Shown piece after piece: positions 17,754 to 26,904 of a stretch of 64,000 nt of DNA. Source of the DNA: DTPU01 sp963827855 (GTDB lineage: Bacteria > Planctomycetota > Phycisphaerae > Sedimentisphaerales > Anaerobacaceae); assembly GCA_963827855.1 (NCBI GenBank), contig CAWHBY010000003.1:124001-188000 (forward strand), written 5' to 3'. Position 1 is the stretch's first letter. Every line of letters begins with the position of its first letter. Position numbers and translations under genes: made by a program. Below the pieces are notes generated by a model that saw only the letters and a program-made list of their open reading frames with translations, did not search any database and had not been told where the DNA came from.

Positions 17754-18931
17754 GTGACCATACCGGACGTCGTGATCTTCACCTTCGTGTTTGCGTTCGG
17801 CTGCTGCATCGGCAGCTTCCTGAACGTGGTGGCCTGGCGTCTACCTCGTGGGAAGTCGCTGGTGCATCCGGGATCGGCCTGTCCACGCTGCGGCAGCCCG
17901 ATCCGGTTCTACGACAACATCCCCGTGCTCTCCTGGTTGATCCTGGGCGGGATTGTCCTGAAGGCCCGGTGTCGTCGCTGCAGGTCTCCGATCTCCAGCC
18001 GGTACTTTGTGGTCGAGCTCCTGACCGGCCTGGTATTCCTGGGCGTCTATGTCGCCTATTTCCGGTGGGGTCTGCGGAGCGGCATGCCCTTGTTCGAGGC
18101 GGGTGGTTGCGTGGTCTATCTGACCCACATCGCGATGCTGGCCGCCTTCATCGCCGCGAGCATCATCGACCTGGAGTCCTGGATCATCCCCCTGACGATC
18201 TGCTGGTTCGCCACCGGCGCTGGGCTGGTGGGCTCTGCGGCCGGAGCGTCTATGTTGCCGCTTCCGCAGGTCAGCCAGCATGGACTGCTTCCTGTGGCCT
18301 CGCCCACGACCGGGCGCTGGCGGCAGGCGCTGCAGTGGGGCTGGGAATCAGTCTGATCCTGGTGGCCAAGGGCCTCGTCCGGAGGAGCTACGAGTCGGAA
18401 CTGGAGTCCTCCGGTCTTGTTGCCGTCGAGGGCGGCCAGGCGGAAGTCGAGGAGAACATCAACCACCGGCTGGAGGTCGTCAGGGAGATCCTGTTCCTGA
18501 CTCCGATCGTCGTGTGTTCGATCCTGGCCTGGTGGATCACCCGGAGCGGGCCACTGGCAGGGCCCTGGTCTCATCTGATCGCGACGCCGGCCGTGGCCGG
18601 GTTGATGGGTAGTGCCTGGGGATACTTCGTCGGATGTGCGGTGGTGTGGGCGACTCGGATCCTGGGGACCCTCGCCTTCGGCAAGGAGGCCATGGGGCTG
18701 GGTGACGTACACCTGATGGGCGCGGCCGGCGCAGTCGTCGGTCCGCTGATGGTCGTATTAGCCTTCTTCCTCGCTCCGTTCTTCGGTCTGGGATGGGCCG
18801 CCACCCAGTTGATCTCCAAAAAAATCCATCAAATTCCCTATGGTCCCTTCTTGTCATTGGCAACCCTCATGGTTATGATTTTTCACGACGGCATTTTGGG
18901 CCGCTTGTCGACGGTCCTGTATGGGCCGTAG
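17754..18931 (+). pseudogene. prepilin peptidase (A24, PilD/GspO-like), one frameshift
   Basis: Membrane aspartyl protease that cleaves and N-methylates type IV prepilin-like leaders. The GTG start at 17754 follows AAAGGAG. The N-terminal domain has GSFLNVV and two CxxC pairs (CPRCG, CRRC) for zinc. The catalytic aspartates are in IIDLES and GLGDVHLMG, and the protein has about eight hydrophobic segments. The frame changes by -1 near 18295-18302, so the two catalytic Asp lie in different frames. A long hydrophilic insert with an acidic stretch follows the break. The gene lies 36 bases after argG. No pilin or secretion genes are in the window, so the substrate set is elsewhere. Confidence 0.88.
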
Positions 18932-18974
18932 AGACCCCGAAGGAACGAGGAGTGTTGTATAAGGAGATACAAGC

Positions 18975-19643
18975 ATGCACGCCTTCACGAACAAGCACAT
19001 CGTTAGAGCACTGGCCACACTCGGGTCTGTCATCATTCTGTCCGGTTGCACCAACTACCGGGAGCGCTACGAGTATCTCAACGTCGAGCACGCCAACACG
19101 CAGGGCAGGCTCAAGCAGACAGAGCAGGAGAAGAACGAGCTGGCAGCCAAGGTGGCGCAGGATCAGGCCACCATCGATGAGCTGACCAAGCAGATCGAGC
19201 AGATGGGCAAGACGCCGGCGACCGCCACCGGCTTCGAAGGCATGGACGTGAAGTTCAGCAAAGAGGCGGGCACCATTACCGTCACGCTGCCGGATTCGAT
19301 CCTCTTCTCGTCCGGACAGGCGACCCTCAAGAGCGCGACCAGCCAGCAACTGGACAAGGTCGCATCGGTTGTCAGAGAGAAGTACGCAGGCAGGATGATC
19401 GACGTGGTGGGTCATACAGACAACGTGCCGATCACCAGGTCCAAGTGGGAGGACAACCTGCAGCTCTCCACGGAGCGGGCCAACACGGTGGCGCGGTATC
19501 TGATCAAGAGCGGTATGCCAGCGACGGACGTTCGGTCTGTCGGTTGTGGCGAGAACCGTCCCATTGCAGACAATGCCGCGGCTGCTGGCAGGGCGAGGAA
19601 CCGCAGGGTGGAGATCGTGGTTCACGTCAGGTCTGCTGCTTGA
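18975..19643 (+). CDS. OmpA-family peptidoglycan-binding lipoprotein
   Basis: A 222-residue lipoprotein: signal peptide with lipobox LSGC (Cys25), a coiled-coil segment (about 30-75) and a C-terminal OmpA domain (about 95-220). The domain carries the peptidoglycan-binding pattern VVGHTDN, STERANTVARYL and RARNRRVEIVV. AAGGAGAT precedes the ATG by seven bases. It should tether the outer membrane to the cell wall. A paralogue of the same layout follows 67 bases later. The family call is firm; the specific partner is unknown. Confidence 0.93.
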   Translation: MHAFTNKHIVRALATLGSVIILSGCTNYRERYEYLNVEHANTQGRLKQTEQEKNELAAKVAQDQATIDELTKQIEQMGKTPATATGFEGMDVKFSKEAGTITVTLPDSILFSSGQATLKSATSQQLDKVASVVREKYAGRMIDVVGHTDNVPITRSKWEDNLQLSTERANTVARYLIKSGMPATDVRSVGCGENRPIADNAAAAGRARNRRVEIVVHVRSAA

Positions 19644-19710
19644 CGCGACCTGGGGTCCTGGTGCTGCTGCGGGACTGAGCCAGCTCTGTTCCAGCGTGGG
19701 AGATGCGGAC

Positions 19711-20373
19711 ATGGTTTTCCTGATGAGCAAGCGGTCGGTCATGTGGGTGGGAATACTGTCCCTGAGTCTGTTGGCCGGCTGTACCAACTATCGCCAACGA
19801 TATGAGCGGCTGGCAGTAGAGAACGAGGACCAGAAGGCCAAGCTCTCAAAGGCAGACGCTGACAGGGCCCGGATGGCGGATCAGATCGCGCACGATCAGA
19901 CGACCATCGAGGAGTTGACCCGCCAGCTCGATAACCTCCAGAAGAATCCCAGTCAGGCGGGCTTCGGTAACCTGCCTGTCTCGGTCGACCCCCTGGCCGG
20001 CACCATCACCATAACGCTGCAGGACGCGATCCTGTTTGCCCCTGGCAGGGCCAGCCTGAAGAGCTTGACGATTCGCCAACTAGACGACGTGGTCTCGGCC
20101 ATCAGGCAGAGGTACTCGGGCAAGGTGGTGGACGTCATCGGCCACACGGACGCGGATCCCATCCGCAGGTCCAAGTGGCAGGACAATCTCGCGCTCTCTT
20201 GTGAGCGGGCCATGGCCGTGGCCCGGTACCTCGACAAGCATGGCCTCCCTGAAAGGCAGGTCCGGGCAATCGGCAGGGGGGCGGCAGATCCAAAGGATAG
20301 CAACTCCACTGCGGCGGGCAAGGCGAGGAACCGACGGGTGGAGATCGTAGTCCACGTCAAGCCGCTCAGATGA
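19711..20373 (+). CDS. OmpA-family peptidoglycan-binding lipoprotein, tandem paralogue
   Basis: A 220-residue paralogue of the preceding gene with lipobox LAGC (Cys24), the shared TNYRxRYE start of the mature protein, a coiled coil and an OmpA domain (VIGHTDADP, SCERAMAVARYL, KARNRRVEIVV). The start at 19711 is chosen for its GGGAG upstream; an ATG at 19723 is an alternative. The pair is a tandem duplication that has diverged widely outside the OmpA motifs. The gene ends in a strong hairpin (20368-20393) that overlaps its stop codon. Confidence 0.92.
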   Translation: MVFLMSKRSVMWVGILSLSLLAGCTNYRQRYERLAVENEDQKAKLSKADADRARMADQIAHDQTTIEELTRQLDNLQKNPSQAGFGNLPVSVDPLAGTITITLQDAILFAPGRASLKSLTIRQLDDVVSAIRQRYSGKVVDVIGHTDADPIRRSKWQDNLALSCERAMAVARYLDKHGLPERQVRAIGRGAADPKDSNSTAAGKARNRRVEIVVHVKPLR

Positions 20374-20393
20374 CCGCCTGGCCGCGGTCATCT
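20368..20393 (+). terminator. hairpin at end of OmpA pair
   Basis: AGATGACCGC and GCGGTCATCT form a perfect 10-bp stem with a 6-base loop, overlapping the TGA stop at 20371-20373. No T-tract follows, so it is a terminator-like or 3'-end-protecting hairpin rather than a canonical intrinsic terminator. Confidence 0.55.
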
Positions 20394-20431
20394 GCTGGCT
20401 GTTAGCCATTAGCGATTAGCGCTTAGCCGGA
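20394..20431. repeat. short degenerate tandem repeat (TTAGCCATTAGCGATTAGCG type)
   Basis: Four near copies of a TTAGCx(A/C)TTAGC-like unit follow the OmpA pair. Related GCTGTTAGCTG and GGCTAACCGCTGATAGC units occur at 6884-6898 and 6996-7015. Confidence 0.55.
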
Positions 20432-20528
20432 ACAGCCGCCGCCGAGGGTATGAGGTGGACGTAGTATCGGGCTCCGCCCTGGTAGTATCGGCCGCAGGGC
20501 GGCCCGGTAGTTCTACCTGACTACGGGA

Positions 20529-21881
20529 CTACCTGCCCCCATTCATCCTTTCGCCCATTCGTTCCCCGGCCCCAGTTCGCCTCGGCTCCACCACGCCAAC
20601 CACCCTTGGGAACTGCGAGATGCCCAGCAGCCTGGCGATCCTCATGGGCACGTGGGTATTGTCGATGACTCCGGTGAACTCCAGGCAGCCGGGTCCGAAG
20701 GCGTACAAGGGGACGGGTAGGCCGGTGTGGTCCTTGCCAGTCCACTTGAGGTTCAAGACCATCGCGTTGGGGTCTTGGTAGTCATCTTCCTCGTTGGGAT
20801 CTGCGGTCGCAGCGGCCTTGGCCTTTGTCGGGGCCTTGGGCACCACGATCTCGAGGCCGCCGGTTTCATGGTCCGCGGTCACGACGACCAGGGTGTGGCC
20901 GTCCGCTATCGCGAAGTCAATTCCTGTGCGGACTGCCTCGTCGAAGGCCTGAACCTGCCGGAACATCTGGTTGGCGTCATTGTTGTGAGACGCCGAGTCG
21001 ATCTGGCTGCCCTCCACCATAAGGAAGAAACCCTGGCCGCCGGCAACAGGCCTGGCCGTCCCCGGTCTGGTCAGCAACCGAATGGCGTTTTCAGTCATGA
21101 TAGTGAGGTTTGGCTCGCCTGGCGACGACTTCATGGCCTCATATGCAAAGAGCCCCAGCACCCGGTCTGCCTCCACGCACTGCAGTTGGGCCGCACCCAG
21201 GACCCAGACATAGTCGTTGGCCCTTATCAGCAGTGCCAGGTTGTTCGGGTCGCCCGCATCCGGGCTGAATGACCTCGGTAGGAAGTACCGTCTGCCACCG
21301 CCGAGGAGGACGTTCACGCCTGAGGCGAGGAGCTGCCTGGCTATGGCCGGCTCCATCTTCCGGCTGGTCACGTGGGAGGCAAAGGCGGCTGGAGTGGCGT
21401 CCGTGAGGTTCTTGGTGACCACCAGGCCGGTTCGCATGCCTTTCGCCTGGCAGGCCTCGAGAATGGACTGATATCGCCATTTTTGGGTCTGGCCGAGCAT
21501 GCCGTTGTTGGTCTTGACCCCACAGGCAAGGGCGGTCCCACAGGCGGCTGAATCGGGTATCAGGCTGCTGGCTGAGTGGTTCACGACCATCGCAGTGACG
21601 GGCAGGCGTTCCAGATGGAGCCTGCCGTCCGGTCCCAGGGTCTTGATCCGGGTGGCGGAGATCTGTCCGAGGCCCATTCCGTCGCCTATGAAGAGGATGA
21701 CGTTCCTGGGTCTTCCCGCCGCTGACCGCGGCAGGGGGGCGAAGGCTGGGGCCCATGGGCTTGGGGATGAGGCGGCGACGCCCTGGGTACTGGTGGTAGG
21801 GAGGGGTTTCTGGGACGCCATGCCGGGGGTGGCCAAGCTGGCGAGGCCTGCGGTCAGGCAGGCGAGGATCAGTCTTCTCAT
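20529..21881 (-). CDS. secreted alkaline phosphatase
   Basis: A 450-residue PhoA-type phosphomonoesterase with a signal peptide (about 1-22). The zinc/Mg site motif ILFIGDGMG is near residue 63, the nucleophilic Ser is in PDSAACGTALACG, later metal ligands are in EGSQIDSASHNND, and TADHETGGL is near the C-terminal third. It should hydrolyse phosphate esters outside the cytoplasm for phosphate supply. The last 15 or so residues (RTGAGERMGERMNGGR) are read from the intergenic repeat at 20539-20568, so the natural C-terminus has been extended into a repeat. No Pho box is evident. Confidence 0.95.
   Translation of the reverse strand: MRRLILACLTAGLASLATPGMASQKPLPTTSTQGVAASSPSPWAPAFAPLPRSAAGRPRNVILFIGDGMGLGQISATRIKTLGPDGRLHLERLPVTAMVVNHSASSLIPDSAACGTALACGVKTNNGMLGQTQKWRYQSILEACQAKGMRTGLVVTKNLTDATPAAFASHVTSRKMEPAIARQLLASGVNVLLGGGRRYFLPRSFSPDAGDPNNLALLIRANDYVWVLGAAQLQCVEADRVLGLFAYEAMKSSPGEPNLTIMTENAIRLLTRPGTARPVAGGQGFFLMVEGSQIDSASHNNDANQMFRQVQAFDEAVRTGIDFAIADGHTLVVVTADHETGGLEIVVPKAPTKAKAAATADPNEEDDYQDPNAMVLNLKWTGKDHTGLPVPLYAFGPGCLEFTGVIDNTHVPMRIARLLGISQFPRVVGVVEPRRTGAGERMGERMNGGR
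20539..20568. repeat. intergenic-type repeat captured at the 3' end of the phosphatase gene
   Basis: CATTCATCC, TTTCGCCCATTCG and TTCCCCGG repeat the CGCCCATTCG unit found at 14852-14882. Here it lies inside the end of the alkaline phosphatase reading frame. Confidence 0.5.
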
Positions 21882-22772
21882 CGGTGCGTATCCTGGCTTT
21901 GGTTCATAGTACTAGCAGGTGGATTGTACGGTATGGCCCGCGTGCCTGCAAGGCCTCTGGTTGGGAGATGGCGGGCGTTGGAGCCTACCGCCGTCACAGG
22001 TCTGAGAATAGCGATTGTATCTACTTTTTTGTTGATCGCCTGGGACGGGAGGACTATAATCGAGCCCATACAGGTAGGCTCCCAGGAGGGTGTCGCCTGG
22101 AGTGTGATAAACGGAGGTACGGGACACGTCATGGCCTCCCACGGGTGGATCGGGGTGTCAATGGGGTCACTGGCTGGTACAGCCCTGGAGGGGATGTCCA
22201 TCCATTTCTCGCCGCAAAGGCCGATCCAGACGCCACTGCAGCCCAGTTCCGCTGGATTCACCACTGTCCGGGGTGCGTTTGGGAGCCCTGAAAAACGAAT
22301 TAACTCAAAGGCCAGGCGTGTCTTGCCGATACAAAGAGGGATGTTAATAACCTGCGCGTCGTGGGGAGGCCAAGGCGGTTCAGTCATTGGCGACATTGAG
22401 CCCGGGGTAGTGAAAAGAGAACTGGGTCGTGTTGCTGCGAACCGTCCATCGTCAGATTGGCGTGAAGCCCCAGTCGCAGGTGAATGATCAATATGGGAAG
22501 CCCGGTACGTGGAGTTCAAACGGTAACCCGACGGTGATTAGAATGCAGTCAAGCTTCTCTTCAGAGTCCAGGGCAAATGGAAGTCGGGCATTGAATCAGT
22601 TTCACCGGGATTCATTAACGTGTCTCTTTATGCACAAGGAGGTGTCGTCGATGCGATGTCAGGGGGAGAAAGGAGGTAGTTCCGAACTGAAATCGTGGCA
22701 CGTTTGTGTAGGGATTCAAACAACGTCAAGTGGTAAGCAGAATGCGTAAGCCTTCTAGTTGGAGGAATAGCT
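21882..22772. other. 891-base region without a convincing gene; promoter and long leader
   Basis: Reading frames here on both strands have no recognisable motifs and mutually overlap. A strong promoter at 22032-22060 points to the LamG/dockerin-like gene at 22773, implying an untranslated leader of about 700 bases. Base composition is less GC-rich than in the flanking genes. Confidence 0.55.
22032..22060 (+). promoter_or_regulatory. sigma-70-type promoter (TTGATC-17-TATAAT)
   Basis: TTGATC (22032-22037), a 17-base spacer and a perfect TATAAT (22055-22060) predict transcription from about 22067 toward the LamG/dockerin-like gene. A roughly 700-base leader or a separate small RNA would result. 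Confidence 0.65.
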
Positions 22773-24497
22773 ATGCGAAGGTTGATAGTCGCAACACTAG
22801 TAACCAGTCTTGTCCTTTCCACGGTGTGCTCGGCCATTACGGTCACCCGTTGGAATCAGAACGTAGGGAACCCTGCGGGTACGGTGACTGTCGCCAAGAG
22901 CGGCGCCGCACCGAGTGCGCAGTATGTGATTGCGGATTGCTCGTACGAGGAAGCCCGGACGGCCATGGACCCGATGACCGACTTTGGTATCTATATCACC
23001 GGCTGCATCGTTCCGCCGGCCGACGGCGAGTACACGTTCTACACCTCGTCGGACGACAGCAGCGCGTTCGCCCTGTCGGAAGATGCTGACATCGCGAAGG
23101 CCGTCGTGATCGCGTCTTTGACGGGATGGAATGGCGCAGACGCGTTCACAACCATCGCGTCGGGCACCAGGACAACCGGCAAGGCAACCTTGAAGGCCGG
23201 CCAGCCCTATGCCTTCTACTTTGCCCACCAGAACGGCGCCGCAGGCGGCACCAATGGTTCCATTGGCTGGAGCGGTCCGGATCCGATCGGCGCAACGCCC
23301 GTGGTCGTCCAAGGCATCTACGTGCAGGCCCTTCCTGGCGCCGTTGCCGCCCTCAAGGCTGCCGCCATCAGCACTGCGCTGGTTGGCACCAAGGCAACCC
23401 TGAGCTGCTCGCTGCCCCTGAGCAGCTTCCCGGAAATCACCAGTGGCGCGCCCACTTGGTACAAGAAGGGTGATGCCGGAGACACCGAGGTGGGTGCAGG
23501 CTTTGCGGTGACGATTGGTCCCGTGACTTCTGCGGACTCGGGCGTGTACTATGCCAAGATGGCTGGCGCCGTTTCCAACGATGCAAAGCTCATCGTTCAG
23601 AGCGGTCTGGTCCACAGGTACACCTTCAACGAGGCGGACGTCGACAGCATCATCATCAAGGACGTCCTGAATCAGGAAGGCGACAATGCGGGCGCGTTTG
23701 ATGCCATGCTGTATGACCTGAGCGGCAAGGACAAGTTCGATAAGGACGGCATGACCCTCGGCAACGCTACCCAGAGCTCCGGCGCTGCCAACGCCAGCTA
23801 CGTGGACCTGCCGAACGGCATGTTCTCCTCGCTGGGCCCGCAGTTCACGATCGAGACCTGGTACACGCAGATCACCGGCGGCATCTGGCAGAGAATCTTC
23901 GACATTGGCGTTGCCAATGGCGGTGAGGACAAGTCTGATGGCGGCGGAAACACCGCTTACTTCTACCTCTGCCCCGCCAAGGGTGGCGATGGTGATGAGA
24001 CCCTGTGGTACGGCTACAAGACGAACAACTCCGCTGGCATGAACAACAGCGAGGGGAACATCGGCGGCCAGAACAATGGCGGCTGGCGTGTTCCGAAGAA
24101 CGTTGAGAAGTTCTATGCCGTGACCTGGGATCAGATTGCCGGCGTCACCAAGATGTACTACCAGGGTATCCCCATGGGGCACCTCAAGACCCGTAGTGAC
24201 ATCATGAATCCGGCGCAGTTCGTCGACACCAACAACTGGCTCGGCCGCTCTCAGTGGGGCGACACCGCTGCCGGTGGACGTTACAATGAGTTCCGTGTTT
24301 GGGACGTGGCCCTGTCTGCTGCCGAAATCGCTCGGCACTGCATGGTTGGTCCCGATGACGCGAGCCTGGCGCCCGCTGGTGCTTGCGGCACGCTTGCCAC
24401 CCGTCAGACCCTGGACATCAACGGCGACTGCAATGTCGACCTCGTCGACTACGCAATGCTGGTTAACCAGTGGATTGACAGCACCCCGATGAACTAA
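22773..24497 (+). CDS. secreted PA14/Ig/LamG protein with dockerin-like C-terminal repeat
   Basis: A 574-residue exported protein. After a signal peptide (about 1-21) comes a PA14-like beta-sandwich (about 22-185, with DGEYTFYTSSDDSSAFAL), an Ig-like module (about 190-275, with SADSGVYYAKM), a LamG/concanavalin-like domain (about 280-530) and a final EF-hand-like repeat DINGDCNVDLVDYAMLVNQW. That repeat closely resembles dockerin-type repeats common on secreted proteins of Phycisphaerae. GGAGG lies eight bases upstream. Codons are strongly biased to C/G-ending forms, suggesting high expression, and a strong terminator follows. It is probably a surface or matrix carbohydrate-binding protein; no catalytic residues are visible. 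Confidence 0.88.
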   Translation: MRRLIVATLVTSLVLSTVCSAITVTRWNQNVGNPAGTVTVAKSGAAPSAQYVIADCSYEEARTAMDPMTDFGIYITGCIVPPADGEYTFYTSSDDSSAFALSEDADIAKAVVIASLTGWNGADAFTTIASGTRTTGKATLKAGQPYAFYFAHQNGAAGGTNGSIGWSGPDPIGATPVVVQGIYVQALPGAVAALKAAAISTALVGTKATLSCSLPLSSFPEITSGAPTWYKKGDAGDTEVGAGFAVTIGPVTSADSGVYYAKMAGAVSNDAKLIVQSGLVHRYTFNEADVDSIIIKDVLNQEGDNAGAFDAMLYDLSGKDKFDKDGMTLGNATQSSGAANASYVDLPNGMFSSLGPQFTIETWYTQITGGIWQRIFDIGVANGGEDKSDGGGNTAYFYLCPAKGGDGDETLWYGYKTNNSAGMNNSEGNIGGQNNGGWRVPKNVEKFYAVTWDQIAGVTKMYYQGIPMGHLKTRSDIMNPAQFVDTNNWLGRSQWGDTAAGGRYNEFRVWDVALSAAEIARHCMVGPDDASLAPAGACGTLATRQTLDINGDCNVDLVDYAMLVNQWIDSTPMN

Positions 24498-24552
24498 CTC
24501 CTCGGGTTCGATGCGATCCGGCTGATGAAGCCAGTTCGCAGAGCGTCAAAAG

Positions 24553-24580
24553 AGGGCCTGGGCAGAAATGCCCAGGCCCT
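24553..24580 (+). terminator. intrinsic-type terminator after the LamG/dockerin-like gene
   Basis: AGGGCCTGGGC (24553-24563) and GCCCAGGCCCT (24570-24580) form a perfect 11-bp stem with a 6-base loop, followed by the T-rich TCTTCTT. Confidence 0.8.
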
Positions 24581-24680
24581 TCTTCTTGGTGTGCACGAAG
24601 CAGGCGTTGCTTCAAGTCCTCAGTCCGGTCTTTGATCCCACCTTGTCCAGGAGCATAGTGTGAGGATTAGCCTCATTCCG

Positions 24681-24710
24681 TTACCAGGGCGTACCTTTGC
24701 GCCTTATAAT
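24681..24710 (+). promoter_or_regulatory. candidate promoter (TTACCA-18-TATAAT)
   Basis: A perfect TATAAT at 24705-24710 preceded by TTACCA at 24681-24686 would start transcription near 24717, about 67 bases before the Trp/Tyr-rich TPR protein gene. Confidence 0.5.
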
Positions 24711-24783
24711 GGTAGCTCGATGGGGCATCGGTATCCGCCGAAGGCCCATCGGCGTGGCAAGGGTGGAAGAAAGGAGAACAACC

Positions 24784-26904
24784 ATGTTGGCTCTGCGAGG
24801 TTCCAAGGCGTCATACCTGGTTGCGGGATGGGTGATCGCGGCGGCCGTAGTCGCTGCAGCGGCTGACAGGGGCGGCGGAGGCAATAGTCGCCCCTCATCG
24901 CCAGCCCCTAGCCGGCAGTCCGCGCCTGCGGCGGCTCCAGCTGCCCGTGCAGCAAGTCCTTCGACTCCTTCACCATTTTCCAGGGCGCCCATGGCTGTGC
25001 CTCAGCCAGCCAGCAGGGCGATGACTTCGCCCTTCATTCCCACTGTAGGCCAGTCCAGACCTTCCCCGGATATCTCGCGGCAGGCCGTGCCTTCGAGTCC
25101 TGGCCCTGGCCAGACGTTCTTCAGGTCACAGCCGGGCCTGCCTTCTCAGGGCTCGCCTGCGACGGGGACGAGCGGCCGCTGGGGCGGCCCCAGCGGCGCG
25201 GGCCTGTCTGCGGGCGTGGTTACGCCGCGGACGACCTTGGGGCAGCCTGCAACGCATAGCAGAGGGGCATTCGGTGGGGTGGGACAACAGGCGGCTTTGC
25301 CGATGGTTCCATCCACCGCGAGGGAATCGAGGGCGCCTATGACGCCTTCGATCAGCAGCCGGCCCAGGACCCTGGGTGGGCCTGTCATCGTCCACGATGG
25401 GGCGCCAAACTCGAGTGATCGCTATCGCAGCGAAGTGCGGTCTGGACCTGTCACGGCCGGAGGATCGATCGGCCAAGGGTCATCCAGCAGTGGTGTGGGG
25501 ACATCCAAGTCGAGCCCCTCCACGAGCCGTGCGATCACGAGCCCTGCGCCCCACAGGAGCCTGAGCGATCGAATCTCGCCTCGAAGCAGCAGGTTGCCGG
25601 ATCGGTCTGCAGCAGCCAACCCCGGTGGAGCGAGCCAGCATCTGGAGAGGTCCCAGCGGGATCAGTCCAGATCGTCCCCAGCGGTTAAGGAGGGACAGGC
25701 CACGACCGGGACGCGTGGAGCGGAGACTCAGCGGTCTGCGGGGCCAATGGACCGCGGCCAGTCCAAGGTGGCCATACGCGATTCCATCAGGAAGACGCCC
25801 CTCCAAGACGCCAGGGACCGGCTGGATGCCAAGAGACGATCCGGCCTGGATCGGCAGGGTTCCGGGATGGGTCCTCGCAAGGAGATCGTGATAGACGAGG
25901 GCTATCGCAGGGAGAGGGCGAATCAGTTCAGGTGGCGGACGTCGATGCGGCCGACCGTGGTGTATCGTGACCGGGAGCCGATCTTCGAGCATCGAGATCG
26001 TCACAGCCACATGTTCTATGACCTCTATGGTCATCCGTGTCATCAGCTCATCTGGCCATCCTTCGAGTTTGGGATCTGGTATCGGCATGGATATGACTGG
26101 ACCTGTCGACCATTCTATCCATATTACCATCGCAAGTACGTCTTCGTAAGCCTGGGAGGCTGGTGGCCCATCGACTACGGCTATGCGACCCGCTACTACT
26201 GGTACGGGTACCATCCCTACGAGTGGTACGGATATGACCCTGTGGCCCATGAGGTGAGCGGGGATACATACAATTACTATACCTACAACTACTCCGGTAC
26301 CGACGGAAGTAGCATCTCGGCGCCCGGCACCATCTATGGCATCCCCGAAAGCCAACTGACGCCGCGACAGAAGCAGGGACAGGAGGCCGTCCAGCCGCCT
26401 GCCCCAGGTCAGCCGACGGCAGTGGACGCGTGGTTCGATGAGGCCGTCAAGGCATTTGAGGCCGAGCGGTACGCTGAGGCTGCAGACAATTTCAGACAGG
26501 CCATGGAGGCGCAGAAGAACGATCGCGTCATCCCATTTGCCTACAGCCAGGCCCTGTTTGCCGATGGCAAATACGCAGAAGCCGCCGAGGCCCTGCGAAG
26601 TGCCCTGGCGGCCAGTTCCGTTGAGTCCTTGGGCGTGTTCTATCCGAGAGGCCTGTACAAGAACGACGACCGTCTGCTTAAGGACATCGACCGGCTGGTG
26701 GATAGGGCAGAGATCTCCCCTCAAGACACGGACCTTCAGTTGCTCCTGGGCTATCATCTTCTGGGCGTCGGGGAGGCCGAGCAGGCACGAGGTCCACTTG
26801 AGCAGGCGGCAAAGGACGGTCGAAACCAGCACGGTGTCGAGATCCTGATGGACCTGCTCCGCAAGACGGCTGAGCAGCAGGCAAGCAAACAGAAGGGTGA
26901 TTGA
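24784..26904 (+). CDS. exported Pro/Ser-rich protein with Trp/Tyr/His-rich core and TPR domain
   Basis: A 706-residue protein of unknown function. AAGGAG supports the start at 24784. Residues about 11-27 form a signal or membrane anchor, then about 340 residues are disordered, rich in Pro, Ser, Ala and Arg. A basic stretch leads to an unusual aromatic segment (about 385-520) with repeats such as WYRHGYDW, YYWYGYHPYEWYGYDP and YNYYTYNYSG. The C-terminal part (about 545-690) has TPR-like helices (FDEAVKAFEAERYAEAADNFRQAM). Similar low-complexity/aromatic-TPR layouts occur in planctomycete envelope proteins. A wall or surface-assembly role is a guess. The sigma-factor promoter overlaps its stop codon. 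Confidence 0.75.
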   Translation: MLALRGSKASYLVAGWVIAAAVVAAAADRGGGGNSRPSSPAPSRQSAPAAAPAARAASPSTPSPFSRAPMAVPQPASRAMTSPFIPTVGQSRPSPDISRQAVPSSPGPGQTFFRSQPGLPSQGSPATGTSGRWGGPSGAGLSAGVVTPRTTLGQPATHSRGAFGGVGQQAALPMVPSTARESRAPMTPSISSRPRTLGGPVIVHDGAPNSSDRYRSEVRSGPVTAGGSIGQGSSSSGVGTSKSSPSTSRAITSPAPHRSLSDRISPRSSRLPDRSAAANPGGASQHLERSQRDQSRSSPAVKEGQATTGTRGAETQRSAGPMDRGQSKVAIRDSIRKTPLQDARDRLDAKRRSGLDRQGSGMGPRKEIVIDEGYRRERANQFRWRTSMRPTVVYRDREPIFEHRDRHSHMFYDLYGHPCHQLIWPSFEFGIWYRHGYDWTCRPFYPYYHRKYVFVSLGGWWPIDYGYATRYYWYGYHPYEWYGYDPVAHEVSGDTYNYYTYNYSGTDGSSISAPGTIYGIPESQLTPRQKQGQEAVQPPAPGQPTAVDAWFDEAVKAFEAERYAEAADNFRQAMEAQKNDRVIPFAYSQALFADGKYAEAAEALRSALAASSVESLGVFYPRGLYKNDDRLLKDIDRLVDRAEISPQDTDLQLLLGYHLLGVGEAEQARGPLEQAAKDGRNQHGVEILMDLLRKTAEQQASKQKGD

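Noticed and set aside
21924..22487. 187-codon plus-strand ORF and an overlapping minus-strand ORF in the gene-poor region
   Set aside because: Neither has a ribosome site, domain or codon bias like its neighbours, and they overlap each other; the promoter at 22032 lies inside them.
22797..24338. 513-codon minus-strand ORF
   Set aside because: Antisense shadow of the LamG/dockerin-like gene, without any recognisable domain.
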